From Blasia pusilla (Eukaryota > Marchantiophyta > Marchantiopsida > Blasiales), in contig CM114272.1 in assembly GCA_050084515.1 (NCBI GenBank), positions 56,792,001 to 56,856,000 of the forward strand: DNA of 64,000 nucleotides, in the 5' to 3' direction. The position numbers and the translations under genes are program-made. This document shows positions 54,464 to 64,000 of the stretch, one piece after another; position 1 is the stretch's first letter, and every line of letters starts with the position of its first letter. Below the pieces are notes generated by a model. The model made no database searches. It had not been told where the DNA came from and saw only the letters and a list, made by a program, of their open reading frames with translations.

Positions 54464-55055
54464 CATCTTGTCCAACTTTCTTATCTTCAGCTCAAATTTG
54501 GCTAACATGATCCCCAAGGTTTATGTTCTTCTCTTGCCAAGTTTCAAGCAAAATGAGGATGCTAAAAAAACCTCACAAATTAATAAGTCCTTTTCTGACT
54601 CGAACCATCAAACCTTCTATCAAATTAAGTTTTTTTCATTTTTCATCTTGTCTAACTTTCCCATCTTGAGTTGAAATTTGGCCCACATGGTCCCCAAAGT
54701 CCATGTTCCACTCTTGCCTAGTTTCAAGAAAAATGGAGTTGTGAGCAAAACCTGATAAATTAATAACTTCTTTTTGGACCCGACCCATCAGACCTTCTAT
54801 CAAAATCAGGTTTTTTCATTTTTCATCCTGTCCAACTTTCCTATCTTGAGCTGAAATTTGGCCCACATAGTTCCTAGGATGCATGTTCCACTCTTATCAA
54901 GTTTCAAGAAAAATAGACTTGTGAGCAAAACCTCACAAACTCATAACTCCTTTTTGGACCCAAACCATCAAACCTTGAATCAAAAGGTCTTTTCATTCTT
55001 CATCTTGTCCAACTTTCCTATCTTGAGCTAAAATTTGGCCCACATGGTCCCCGAT
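54464..55055. repeat. Satellite-like tandem repeat, about 180-bp unit
   Basis: Units start with CATCTTGTCCAACTTTC at 54464, 54644, 54824 and 55001 (180, 180, 177 bp apart). Each holds GAGCTGAAATTTGGCCCACA, CATGTTCCACTCTTG, AGTTTCAAGAAAAAT, GAGCAAAACCTCACAAA and TTTTTGGACCC...CATCAAACCTT. A fragment of the same unit is recognisable near 49760-49790. Confidence 0.85.
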
Positions 55056-55059
55056 TTGA

Positions 55060-56943
55060 GGGATTCTTTCAGCATCCAAGAAATAGAAGTTTCGAATGAC
55101 ATGTGGGCGAAGTGTTTCTACGAATGTGGAATATCATTCAACGTAGTACGGCAAGATGTTTTCAAACAAGTAGTGTTGGCAACAAAAAAAGGTGAAGGGT
55201 TACTGAGGTCCTAGTTACAATTTTTTGGGTATCATCCTACTTGAGAAACATATGGGGAAGATGAAGGAAAAGGTGGATGGCATATTGGAAAATTTGTGTT
55301 TGGGGCCACGATCATAACAGATTCTTGGACCAACGTGAGGAGGGAATCTTTAGTGAACATAATGGTCTCGTGTCCACAAGGTGAGGTCATGATTGAGTTA
55401 GTAGAAACCAAGGGGGAATCCCAAATGACGGAATGGTTGGCAGGTCTTATAGAGAAGACTATCATGCACATCGGTCCAAAGATTGTGTTGCAACTTGTGA
55501 CAGACAATGCTAGCAATGAGCGAGCAAAAGGGAAACTTATCGAAGCAAATTTCCCTCATATTCTTTGGGTTGGATGTGTATTACATTCTCTTGATCTAGT
55601 TTGCAAAGAGTGGGGTAAATGGCCTTTGATGGACAGGATTTTTGCACAAGCTAGTGAGATGGTAGTACTTGTGAAGACTAGAACTTGGATGATGGCCAAA
55701 TGCATGGAAACCAATCCGGTAAAGAGACGATTGTTTCTTCCTGCAAACACACGCTTTGCTCCAAATTTTATCATGTTGGGACGCGTTTTAGAATTGAGGG
55801 AGGTGTTCCATATCATGGTTGCCACTAATGCTTGTAGGGAGTATTTCAATGGCAGGGATGCGAGGCAAAGGGAGAAGGCACGAAAGATTGAGACTACAGT
55901 GGCCAATCACAATTTTTGGATCGAGGGTGAGGAGTTATTTATTGTAGCTCAACTAACTATTATTATGTTGAGAGAGTGTGATGACGGGGCATATTTATCC
56001 CTGTATTTTTGAGATAATGGAAAAGACTCGTTCTTTTCCTGTAACTCCATGGCCTCGTGAGGGTGGAAGGTGTCGCGGTTATTTTGTCACAATGTCTAGA
56101 GGTAGAAAGATGGTCGATGTTATTTCTAGGCGATGGGCACTTATACACAACAAGTTACTTGCAATAGGCTATATTCTCGCGATCGCCCCTAATAATCTTC
56201 CTGATAGTGTTCAAGACGTCACTTCAAATGTTGACTGTATGAGAGATTTCAAACAATATTTGAAACTTTAGTGCAAAGGGGTGCATGGCGTCAATATCAC
56301 TGAGGCTAATTCTTATGTGGTTACTTGCTTGTGAGAGTTGGCCAATATTGTGAACCATCAGGAACTATTTATGGATGAGTTTGGTAGGTAAGTTGTTGAT
56401 TCACTTGGCCCCTCTGATTGGTGGAGCATGCACGGTCAAGGTGCACCAACATTGCGCTCTGTGGCTAAGTCCATATTAGCACAAGTGGTTTCATCTTCTT
56501 CAACGGAGAGAAATTGGAGTAGTAATGATTTCATCCACAACAAGCACATGAAAAAATTGACCAAAGAGCGGGCCAAGGATTTGGTGTACATCTACACATA
56601 CTCACGATTTGGAGACAAGGGTGTTTCTCGAAAATCAAGACAAGCGCTCTTGTACAAGCAATACTTTTTTGAAAGGGATGGATAAGAATAAGCTACAAGG
56701 ATAGTAGAAGATGGCAATAAATCTAGCTTGCATGCAAGAAACGATGATAGTAATCATGAAGATAACCTTGACTTGCAAGATAAGGTCCTAGAGGAGGTGG
56801 ATGTGATATGTGGAATTCATGGCATCGACGGGAGAGAGGATACTCATATCGACAACACTAAAAAGTTTGACTTCAAGGGGCTTGGAAGAGACAAAGATGA
56901 TGCTAAAATGAAACATTGGATTCGAGAGCACGAAGAAGAGTAA
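55060..56943 (+). pseudogene. hAT transposase, catalytic and dimerisation parts (copy 2)
   Basis: It starts with MWAKCFYECGISFNVVRQDV near 55100. The open frame 55296-56012 is DUF659-like: GATIITDSWTNVRRESLVNI, VETKGESQ, LQLVTDNASNERAKGKLIEA, WVGCVLHSLDLVCKEWG and RFAPNFIMLGRVLELREVF. A frame change at about 55990 leads to a stretch with stops (56010-56400). The Dimer_Tnp_hAT domain is clear at 56405-56685: SDWWSMHGQGAPTLRSVAKS, SSSSTERNWSSNDFIHNK and LVYIYTYSRF. An acidic C-terminus ends at about 56943. Frameshift and stops inactivate it. Confidence 0.9.
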
Positions 56944-57017
56944 CAACGGAGGACCATACTTCAAGCGAATCCAATCCGCCCAGCACTACCACTCCCTCGA
57001 ATGGGCCCAACAACTCC

Positions 57018-57434
57018 TCAGCATTCCTCAAAACTGTGACTCAGTGGCATGTCCGTAACCCCATCAAAATTTTGCACAACATAAATACTATTTCCTGTTT
57101 GTTGCAAACCTATTTGTAACGGATTCATCTCTTCCACTTCACTCGAAGGTCTCGCTTCCCTTCTTTGTCCATTTCCCACTAGCACCTTGTTTCGGAGATC
57201 CCGTTGCACGCTACGATAGACCTTCACACATAATTTGGTATGATGGGTACCATGATTTCCATCCTTTTTCTTTCGTCTCTCTCGTGTAAAATGCTCCATC
57301 ATACGCGTGCTATGATAGGTTTTCATAGAATAGGAACAATACTTGCACTGCCATCTGCTTGATGTTTCACCTTCCATCTGTACTTCTTCCCAATGTTCCT
57401 TCATGATCCATTGGAGTTCTTTGACTTTGGTCAT
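57018..57434 (-). CDS. BED zinc-finger segment of hAT transposase (copy 2, inverted)
   Basis: The 138-codon minus-strand frame is intact: MTKVKELQWIMKEHWEEVQM, then SRWQCKYCSYSMKTYHSTRM with the two cysteines, and a following MMEHFTRERRKK. This is the BED-type DNA-binding finger at the N-terminus of hAT transposases. It is homologous to 7020-7220. It points away from the catalytic part at 55060-56943, although in copy 1 both point the same way, so an inversion or a junction of two copies lies near 56950-57017. Confidence 0.75.
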   Translation of the reverse strand: MTKVKELQWIMKEHWEEVQMEGETSSRWQCKYCSYSMKTYHSTRMMEHFTRERRKKKDGNHGTHHTKLCVKVYRSVQRDLRNKVLVGNGQRREARPSSEVEEMNPLQIGLQQTGNSIYVVQNFDGVTDMPLSHSFEEC

Positions 57435-57787
57435 GACTATATGTAGACACTATCCCCACCTAACAATATTTGGATAATTTGCAATAATTTACTATGTCAA
57501 TAGTAGAATATCGACCAATAAAATGAATGTAAATTACACCAAATATTGTCCGTGAATGCTCCAATAACAAAAATTGGAATACTCACTATGAATAAGAAAA
57601 ATCAATATGCTAACCTAGATAAGCGAGATACCTTAACTTATCAAGGTTATCCACAAGCAAAACATATTCTCACTTATCAAGTTTAGCTATCCATGGAGAA
57701 AAAAAAACTTGAGAGGGAGAGAGATGAAGGGAGAAATGAGATTGTGAGGGTATATAAAAAATAACCAAGCTTATATAGGGGAGGATG
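57435..57787 (-). mobile_element. hAT copy 2, 5' region (inner part)
   Basis: The complement aligns with 6840-7036 and then 4598-4815 of hAT copy 1 (shared TTTTTCTCCATGGATAG, AACTTGATAAGTGAGAATA, TAACCTTGATAA). It contains a TATA-like CCCCTATATAAGC near 57768-57780 and a CT-rich tract (AG on the plus strand) that could be promoter elements. It is interrupted at 57788 by the CACTA element and resumes at 63347. Confidence 0.7.
57785..57787. repeat. CACTA target-site duplication, left (ATG)
   Basis: It matches 63344-63346; the unduplicated ATG/CAT is present once at the homologous site near 4616 in hAT copy 1. Confidence 0.8.
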
Positions 57788-57799
57788 CACTAGAAGGAA

Positions 57800-58260
57800 T
57801 ATGGTGAATTTAGCAGTAAGTCACTTACAACTAAAGTCCAATAGAACTAAAATAAAACTACATGTAACTAAAGAGTCATAGATGGCTGAATATAGTATTA
57901 ATTCGTTACTAAGAATGACTAGAGAATATGACATGGAATTTTCTTTCTAGATTTTTAAAATATTTTTCAAAAAAAATTATTATAATTAATGACATGGCAT
58001 TATAAATGACTAGATTAGTGCATAAAGGACATGGACATGGCTTGTTAGTTGTTTACAATTGAAGTCCAATATAACTACATGTAACTAGAGAGGCCTAGAT
58101 GGCATACTATAGTATTAATTAGTTACTAAAAATGACTACTCCCCTAAAAGCTCTTATATTGTCGATGACGAGTGTTAGATTTTTGATATAATTAAATTAA
58201 GAAGGCTAAGTATTCCCAATTTTGATTAAAATAACTCGACCGCATGTTTGTCGTGTAGCA
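57800..58260. repeat. CACTA left subterminal direct repeat
   Basis: The stretch with AAAGTCCAATAGAACTA, ACTACATGTAACTAAAGAG and TAGTATTAATTCGTTACTAA (57828-57905) recurs as AAGTCCAATATAACTACATG, TAACTAGAGAGGCC and TAGTATTAATTAGTTACTAA (58052-58130). Subterminal repeats are transposase-binding sites in CACTA elements. Confidence 0.6.
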
Positions 58261-59210
58261 TTTTGAATAGAGCTTGATCATGTGGGAGTCCGAAGTGCGG
58301 ACGGCTAGATCCATGAGGAATTTCCGGGGCGTTTTCTACCCATCCGACCCGCGCAGTTCCATGCTCGGGATTGCAAGCCCTCGAAAGCCTTGCCCTGTTG
58401 CTAGGGCTCGATCAAGATCGGAGACTCAACATGCGTTGTTGCCTTTGGACCGGCTGGGAGAAGAGCCACATAAGTGCTCTGGGCCGGGGGCTTCGGACTG
58501 AATCGACATTTCGTGGCTCTCTTTCTGAAGCTCGTGCCATCAATCCATTCTTCTCTCAAAAGTAGAACAAGAGGAGGACCAGGACTAGGACGAGCATAAC
58601 AAACCGGTATTTAGTTTTTCTCATGGATAAGTTGTGCCTGCCACTTTGCTGAGCGTGAATGCCTGAAGTTGCGGGAAGGGAAGTCAGGGAATGATTGTGG
58701 GTTGGTCGGATTGTTGGATGTTGTTTTTCTTATTAGAGTAGGCGGCTCTTTGGGTGTGGAGGGTGATAATCATGGAGTGATTTGTCGGACGGGTTGGGTT
58801 GCAGTTTGATTATGCTGATATCATAAGCGTGAGGGATATCGTCCGCCCGACCTTTGGAAGGCTTGCGGATTTTAAGCTCCATGAGCACCAATTGGACCTC
58901 AGTACTTCTTCTCGAGAGCGCCACGACCGTTATCCTCTACAAACCACGTATTTTCCATAAAGATACCGTTAAATCCTTCAAACCCGTTTCAAGAGTTTTC
59001 TAGATTGAATACTTGACATTGAAGGCAACCCTAATAGTGAAGTCACTCCTACTGCAAGAAAACTCATCTATGAAATCAGCAACGAACGATTATTTTTACT
59101 CAATCTAAGCCAGAGTATATTGATGGCTTGAGTAGCCCTTAATCTTGCCTTTAACTTCCAACAGTTTCTCTCAACTACTTCACTCACTGAGAATTTGACA
59201 TAGAAATACA
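58260..59210. other. CACTA cargo region of unknown content
   Basis: It is CpG-richer than its surroundings. The open frames 58274-58501 (plus) and 58733-58924 (minus) show no recognised domain. It may be the 3' part of the captured RRM gene (minus strand) or another captured piece. Confidence 0.3.
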
Positions 59211-59213
59211 AAC

Positions 59214-59298
59214 CTGAGTGGGGATGCTTTTTTCGTGAATTTGCTCTTGGAAGTTCAATTTGTAAAGTTCCTCCATTGTGGGGATCAAATTTAAGGCC
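59214..59298 (-). pseudogene. RBPMS-like RRM gene, C-terminal RRM exon
   Basis: Bounded by a good acceptor (CTATTGCAG|GGCC) and donor (CACTCAG|GTTTGT), this 85-base exon reads GLKFDPHNGGTLQIEL then PRANSRKKHPHS. It follows the 59642 exon to give AAKEALN-GLKFDP...L.IE...AN, the end of the RNA-recognition motif of the RBPMS/couch-potato/MEC-8 type, which binds RNA. No stop interrupts it. The gene lies inside a CACTA element and is a captured, intron-containing fragment. Confidence 0.7.
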
Positions 59299-59641
59299 CT
59301 GCAATAGAAGAGGATGCACATTACAGGAGAATTATTTCTCTCCAACCCAAACTTGGGCTCCGCTGTACACAGAAAGCCAATGATGCAAATTTCTTTCCAC
59401 ACCTTCATCAAAGAAAGTCTTTCTGGCTAAGTGTGACTCCAAGTCATGCTTCGGCAACGAGCCTTTTTACTCTCTTCACTTACAATTTGCAGCAAATGTG
59501 CGAAGGGGTGCTTCTTTTGAAAGACAAAGGTCCTGACTCGTTCATTCTCGTCAATATAGCATAAATTGGTCTATACTTCAGGCGCATCATTTTCCTGAGA
59601 GCCTCGGAAAAAGTTCTATTCCATCCACATTTCTTACTTAC

Positions 59642-59710
59642 ATTCAACGCTTCTTTTGCTGCCAAGGCAGAGGCGTGGTCCGTGGAAACAACAAACGCCA
59701 CTATCAGCAC
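59642..59710 (-). pseudogene. RBPMS-like RRM gene, RNP1-side exon
   Basis: The minus strand reads IVAFVV then STDHASALAAKEALN and ends at a perfect donor AAT|GTAAGTAAG (59641). The next exon continues the domain in frame after a 343-base intron. RNP1 is altered (FVVST for a usual FV.F). The upstream boundary is not certain; an ATAG acceptor lies near 59705. Confidence 0.65.
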
Positions 59711-59890
59711 GATCATTGTCACTAGTTCAGTAGCATTTTCCAGTTTGTCAAGTAGGTGTTGAAGCAACAATTGAGGCCGTCTCCATCCTCATCCCCATCG
59801 TTACTGTATTCCAATCCTCTTATTTTGGTGAAATTTTTAAGGTTGATGTTTCTAAACAAGTCGATTGTCATGAGTGGGTTTTATAAGTAG

Positions 59891-59990
59891 ATTGTGCAAA
59901 AAGCGTAAAAATATCCAATCAAGGGAGCGTACATTGTGCGCGCCCAAGTTGGTCACACACAAATGACTTCTACCTGACGGCGCCACTGAC
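59891..59990 (-). pseudogene. Possible RNP2-side exon of the same RRM gene
   Basis: SHLCVTNLGAHNVRSLDWIF followed by LRF fits the RRM start pattern L.V.NL.......L...F..F. It lies upstream of the two RRM exons in the right orientation. The splice sites were not resolved and one residue is missing in the spacing, so this is tentative. Confidence 0.35.
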
Positions 59991-59999
59991 GTGGAAACG

Positions 60000-60940
60000 C
60001 AAAACCTTTGACTTCTCCTAAGACGATATGCTTCAAAAATAATTGTTGTCAAGAAATTAGAGATGAAGAAGACACCTGATGTACTCTCGTACAATTTCTA
60101 CAAAATTGTCGGACACAAAGCCTGTTGAAATCAGACATGTCGAGCAAAGCTTGCATCAAAGGAGGATACACTGAGACATGATGGCACCTCATAAACGCCG
60201 GTGTAGTTATCTTGATCCTTAATGGACATGATATCCTACCGATAGTCACTAATCTGAGAGCATCACTCCAATCACAAGAAATTCTTACAAAGCAATCCAT
60301 CATTACTCTACAGTATCTCCTGGTTTTCAACTAGGCAAATCTCAGATTCTAATGTCCAAAGACCTCATCTGCATGGCAAAAGATAGATGGATGTTATGTG
60401 CAATGCTCATGCAGTCTGAACAAGGAGTAATCAGAACTATTAGTGCCACACACCTTGATAAATGTTGCAGCTGTTATGCTACAAATGCCACCAAAAACAT
60501 AACCACGCTTCAGGGGTGGAATGTATGGAGCAATCTCTTAATCTCTTCTTGTGATCTGTTCAATCACATCGTCGCTTGGTATCAGCAAGAAATTCTGAGG
60601 ATTCAATATATTCCAAAATACTAGAAATGTGTATTGTATCATGTACATAATTCTGGCGGCAACTATGTTGAATGACCATGAACTAAACTTGCTTCGGACC
60701 GAAGTAGGAATGTTCATTGTTGATAGACAATAATGATAGATAGGCAACTGTAAATAATGTCTCTAATATTATTAGCTAAGAGCTAGTCATTCCTCTAAAT
60801 GTAGTCTTAGCCAACGTTTCTCATAAAATTAGGAACATCAATTTTTTGGGTAATAAGCTAAACAGCCAGTTAGAGGCCCTCTCTAGAAACATCTTAGGAT
60901 TTCTTGTTTAGGGTAGTCTGCATCTCTTCTAAGTCTTTAG
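60000..60940. other. CACTA interior without assigned gene
   Basis: Open frames 60049-60330 (minus) and 60352-60624 (plus) have no recognised domain. ATG after a TTTTGCCATGCAG acceptor-like site near 60372 and CAAG|GTGTGT near 60455 could be exon borders of the RRM gene's 5' part, but no coherent product results. Confidence 0.3.
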
Positions 60941-60956
60941 CAAACAACTAAACTCT

Positions 60957-61241
60957 TGCGCCTTGTGTGATGATGGGGACGATACCTCTAGTCATTACTT
61001 GCTCTCCTGCGCAAATTTCAAAACACACAGAGCAAGAGCATATGCTAATATTGCTAAACTGGTAGCACCAGAATTTTTCAACAGATTCTGTAGCCTTGAT
61101 ACATTGCCCAAAGGTGTTGCATTGGTAAGTAATGTCTATTGGGTAGCCCTATCAGGTGAAGTAGATGGTGTGGTGAAGGGTTCCATCACGTATGAGGTAG
61201 GAGCAGAGGGCCCTCCTCTTCAAGCGAGCCTCTCACCCTGA
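60957..61241 (+). pseudogene. RT-associated zinc finger (zf-RVT type) fragment
   Basis: The frame reads CALCDDGDDTSSHYLLSC, the C-x2-C...H-x4-C pattern found at the C-terminus of many non-LTR retrotransposon reverse transcriptases (CxxC...ET..HLL..C). It continues for about 80 residues of unknown nature to a TGA at 61241. Upstream the same frame has stops. It may be a LINE remnant captured in the CACTA element. Confidence 0.5.
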
Positions 61242-61576
61242 TCAACCTATAGTATAAATGATGTTCCACATTCTCCTTATAAGATGGTTTTTGGATCCAT
61301 GATGCAGGTGATAGCAACAATCTTTGAATGGGGGAGACGAGGAGAATCAGTACTTTGCTGTAATCTGTGATTTGACCAGTAAGTACCTAAAGAAAAGAAA
61401 ACCCTCCATCTTAATAAGTTATTTTGGTTGATATCTTCTTAGACTATTGATAGAACATGGATATGATGTGAACTCCTATCACCCGTTAGAACACATAATT
61501 AATAGAAGTGAATGAAGGAGAGTTCTATGTTGTGTAGCCCATTTTCACACATATTGTTTGGTCTATTAGAATGTAG

Positions 61577-62341
61577 AGAACGGGGCAATTTAAAAGAGCT
61601 AGGCCAGGTCTAAGTGATGTTGGGAGGATCGCTTCCCATGACAAAAAGATCTGGCGTAGAGAGAAGGAAGCAGCAATAGTTCTTGGGTTGAAGAAACTAA
61701 GGTGCCCGTGTAATGAATGCAAAGGGATAAAATTGAGATTAGTACACATTGTAGAAAAGCACCTCATTCAAAATAAGAGATTTCCTCCCAAATGAATTTG
61801 GGTAAATCTTGATGATTATGATTCATCAGATGAGGAGTGGAAATCAAATGAAGGCCACCATGGTGATAATCACATTACTCTAGATCATAGTGATGTTATA
61901 ACTGATTTAAATCAGTCAATTAGTGATCCACCATTGGAAATAGACAAAACGTTAGATATCCATCGGATGATCAACGAAGCTTTCCATACCTTTGACATGG
62001 GACAAGTCCAAGATCTGCCAATAGAGATACAACTAGATGGTAGAATTGAAGATGAGGATCAAGTGTCATTTGAGATGGGGTTAGACGAATTTGAAAGGGG
62101 AGGTGGTGAGGAGGAATGGGCTACATAGTCTAAGGTGTTAAGGGATGCTTGTCACCCCTTATTAACGGGTTCTAAAACTAGCAAACTTGCATTCATCATG
62201 TTGTTCTTAAACATATGTGGTACTCACAATGTCTCAAATATTGTTGTGGATGAGATCCTAAAATTCCTGGCAGTGCAAGTCATGCCCAATGAGAAACCAT
62301 GGCCAGAGAAATCAGTGAAGAAGATTTCACTCCGAAGTTAG
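61577..62341 (+). pseudogene. CACTA (TNP2-type) transposase N-terminal fragment
   Basis: One frame runs through KKLRCPCNECKGIKLRLVHI then VEKHLIQNKRFPP, the transposase-associated Cys-rich domain (RCPC..C.......V..HL...GF). A stop follows at 61791, then an acidic region (DEEWKSNEGHHGDN, DMGQVQDLPIEIQ). After a TAG at 62126 comes LLTGSKTSKLAFIMLFLNIC...VDEILKFL...MPNEKPWPE, the block preceding the catalytic core in TNP2-like proteins. The core is absent. The protein would bind the element's ends. Confidence 0.8.
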
Positions 62342-62344
62342 TTA

Positions 62345-63343
62345 TGGCTCCTTTCTTTTCCATGATGGCTAAACATCTTGTTCTAATTCAGGAAATCTTC
62401 CATTTTTTGTTGATCCTCTATGGAATAAAGCTAGGTTGGATGTGAATAAATGATTGTATGCATTTAGTGTTAAAAACGTTATGGTCTACTCGATATGATG
62501 TGCAACCACACATGTGAATAAATGATGTGCAACCACACAGCTGAATGTATTGAAATGATTGTACGTGAGACATTCATTCCTAAAGAAATTTAGTCTGTTC
62601 AATGTACAGAAACAATCAAACAAAAATAAAAGAAAAAATCTTGGTAACATAATGAAACTAGAACTAGTTTTTAATCAGATTCCAACACTATAGAACTAAA
62701 AAAGAATGACTATACTTAGTTATACTTATACGGAAAGAAAGCACCACTAGTTTTTTTATAAAATCCCAAAATTTTAAATAACTATTTAGTTTCAATTGTA
62801 CAACTAGAAATAACCACTAGTTTTTAATCAAATACCAAAACTATACACTGAAAAGAATGACTATATTTAGTTACAACGATACAACTAGAAATAACCACTG
62901 GTTTAGGATAATTGTAAGTAGTTTCATATAAAACACTTAAAATGGATTCTATATAAAATCTATAACTAGAATGACTACATTTGGTGTCAAATAGTAACAG
63001 GAAAATATTTGTCTACACTACATATAGTGCGTTTGTCCACGTGTCACACATGTACTTCAACCACTCATTCTTTACCACGTGTCAGAATCGTCTAAACATC
63101 CACGTAAGCATCGTAAGAAATCGATGTCATACTCACAAGATTGATTACTAGGATTCTATTCACTTGTACACTTTCCAGCTCAACGTTAAAAATCTATGCC
63201 AACGTGTCATTTTGACACTACAAATCCTTTATGACGAGTCCTTTATACTACTTGTTTTCTAGTTATAAGTTAGTGTTATTAGTCCGAGAGAACTAAACTT
63301 AGTATTAAATTATAGTGGTTTTTGGATTAAAATCCTTCTAGTG
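62345..63343. repeat. CACTA right subterminal region
   Basis: AT-rich, with recurring CACTAGTTTTT.ATCA.AT.CCAA and GAATGACTATA.TTAGTTA units near 62666, 62747, 62816 and 62896, and AACTAGAAATAACCACT twice. Such short repeats next to the terminus are typical transposase-binding sites. No gene. Confidence 0.6.
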
Positions 63344-63346
63344 ATG
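63344..63346. repeat. CACTA target-site duplication, right (ATG)
   Basis: It matches 57785-57787 and abuts the right terminus TCTAGTG. Confidence 0.8.
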
Positions 63347-63690
63347 GAAGGAAGAGAATGAGCCCTTCTAACTCCTCAAATCATCTACTCCCACTTATAA
63401 TTGATTACTAAACCATCTTCACTAATTTTCATTTAACAAACCTGCTTTTATTCTCCTATTAGATTCTTTCTTGACCTATTCTAAATTTCCAATAGACCTA
63501 TTTTGCAATACAACCACCCTATCACCCTATCCTTTCTCCATGACTAATATCACAAATTCTTCAATTACTCTCATTTCTAACTAATCTATCCTCTATCACA
63601 ACCACCCTATTCCAACCTCTCAAGCCGTCAATCACCCAACCACTAGACAAATTCATTTAATACCCCACTAAAATCACAAGGTCCGCCCAT
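63347..63690 (-). mobile_element. hAT copy 2, 5' region (outer part)
   Basis: The complement aligns with 4380-4598 of hAT copy 1 (AGGAGAATAAAAGCAGGTTTG versus AGGAGAACAAAATCAGATTTG; ATTATAAGTGGGAGTAGATG versus TAATAAGTGCGGATAGATG). It was separated from 57787 by the CACTA insertion. Confidence 0.7.
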
Positions 63691-64000
63691 AACCCCATGG
63701 CCCGTGCCCTAGCTATGACGCGGGCTCCAACGCCAGCGCCCTAGTGTGAAGGTGTGCTCTGAGGCATGCAACGAGCCCGCGCCCTAGCCCGCAGGCAGGC
63801 TCAGCGGCCCACGATGAGCCCGCACCCTAACTCGTAGGCGAGCTCCAAGGCCCGCAACTAGCCAACGTCCTAGCTTGCGAGCTCAAAGGCTTGCAACAAG
63901 GCTGCGTCGCGACTGTTATTGGCATTGTGGACCGCACCCTTCATCGGAGCTTGCACCTGTTCCCACAAGTGGAGCCTGCGTAGTCGACTTGGGCGCCAAA
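63690..64000. repeat. GC-rich tandem tract, about 42-bp degenerate unit
   Basis: Units of the form GCCCGC.CCCTAGCTCG..GGCGAGCTC.AAGGCCCGCAAC repeat across 63705-63900 with much variation. It borders the hAT 5' region just as the tract at 3764-4380 does in copy 1. It continues past the window end. Confidence 0.6.

Larger units (their letters stand above)
57788..63343 (+). mobile_element. CACTA (En/Spm) transposon with TSD and gene cargo
   Basis: The left end is CACTAGAAGGA (57788-57798) and the right end is its complement TCCTTCTAGTG (63333-63343). ATG flanks both sides (57785-57787, 63344-63346), the 3-bp duplication of CACTA elements. The joined flanks match hAT copy 1 at 4598-4636, which lacks the insertion, so the boundaries are firm. 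Inside are subterminal ACTAGTTTTT and AATGACTA.TTAGT repeats, RRM-gene exons (59214-59710, minus), an RT-type zinc finger (60957-61241) and a transposase fragment (61577-62341). The transposase core is missing, so it is non-autonomous. Confidence 0.88.

Noticed and set aside
55556-55906. 116-codon minus-strand frame
   Set aside because: It is the shadow of the hAT catalytic domain on the plus strand, which carries the recognised motifs.

Overview
The window reads as nuclear DNA of a large-genome plant-lineage eukaryote. It has AT-rich noncoding DNA, spliceosomal introns (AAT|GTAAGT and similar) and plant-type transposable elements of every major class, nearly all broken by stops and frameshifts. 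A Ty3/gypsy element carrying a DNMT3-like cytosine methyltransferase fits what is reported for charophyte algae. A coiled-coil protein fragment with a DGNHR motif at 5.0-5.8 kb also reminds me of repetitive proteins in Chara. A charophyte such as Chara is my best guess, but this is inference. I found no rRNA, tRNA, CRISPR or bacterial-type operon.

Layout. 1-4.4 kb: AT-rich DNA, short dispersed repeats and a GC-rich tract. 4.4-8.5 kb: decayed hAT element (copy 1) interrupted by a 2-kb block with a coiled-coil/DGNHR coding remnant and an array of small hairpins. 8.5-14.4 kb: AT-rich DNA with degenerate repeats. 14.4-15.9 kb: Copia fragment. 15.9-23.2 kb: the gypsy element, in order gag with two zinc knuckles, DNMT3-like methyltransferase, RT-RNase H, integrase, PHD finger and LTR-like repeats. 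23.2-25.5 kb: a family of GGACATGTCC-bearing repeats. 25.6-30.2 kb: an island that looks CpG-richer and less repetitive, with one minus-strand coding remnant.

30.233-44.723 kb: a complete Mutator-like element (about 14.5 kb) with about 80-bp terminal inverted repeats and a 9-bp target duplication. It carries its own decayed transposase plus cargo: an RPA1-like fragment and a multi-exon gene whose middle exon encodes eight QT/QY motifs at 12-residue spacing. 44.7-49.3 kb: mostly noncoding, plus an unrecognised coding remnant. 49.3-54.5 kb: minus-strand Copia element bounded by a near-identical 157-bp inverted repeat, followed by stem-loops and a 180-bp satellite. 55.0-57.8 kb: hAT copy 2, with its BED-finger part inverted relative to its catalytic part. 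57.788-63.343 kb: a complete CACTA element (TSD ATG) inserted in hAT copy 2. It carries exons of an RBPMS-like RRM gene, an RT-type zinc finger and a CACTA transposase fragment. hAT copy 1 supplies the empty site that confirms this insertion. 63.3-64.0 kb: the remaining 5' end of hAT copy 2 and a GC-rich tandem tract.

Two themes stand out. One is a retroelement that carries chromatin and DNA-methylation modules while its own body shows CAG-to-TAG and CGA-to-TGA type decay. The other is DNA transposons (MULE, CACTA) carrying host-like, intron-containing gene pieces.
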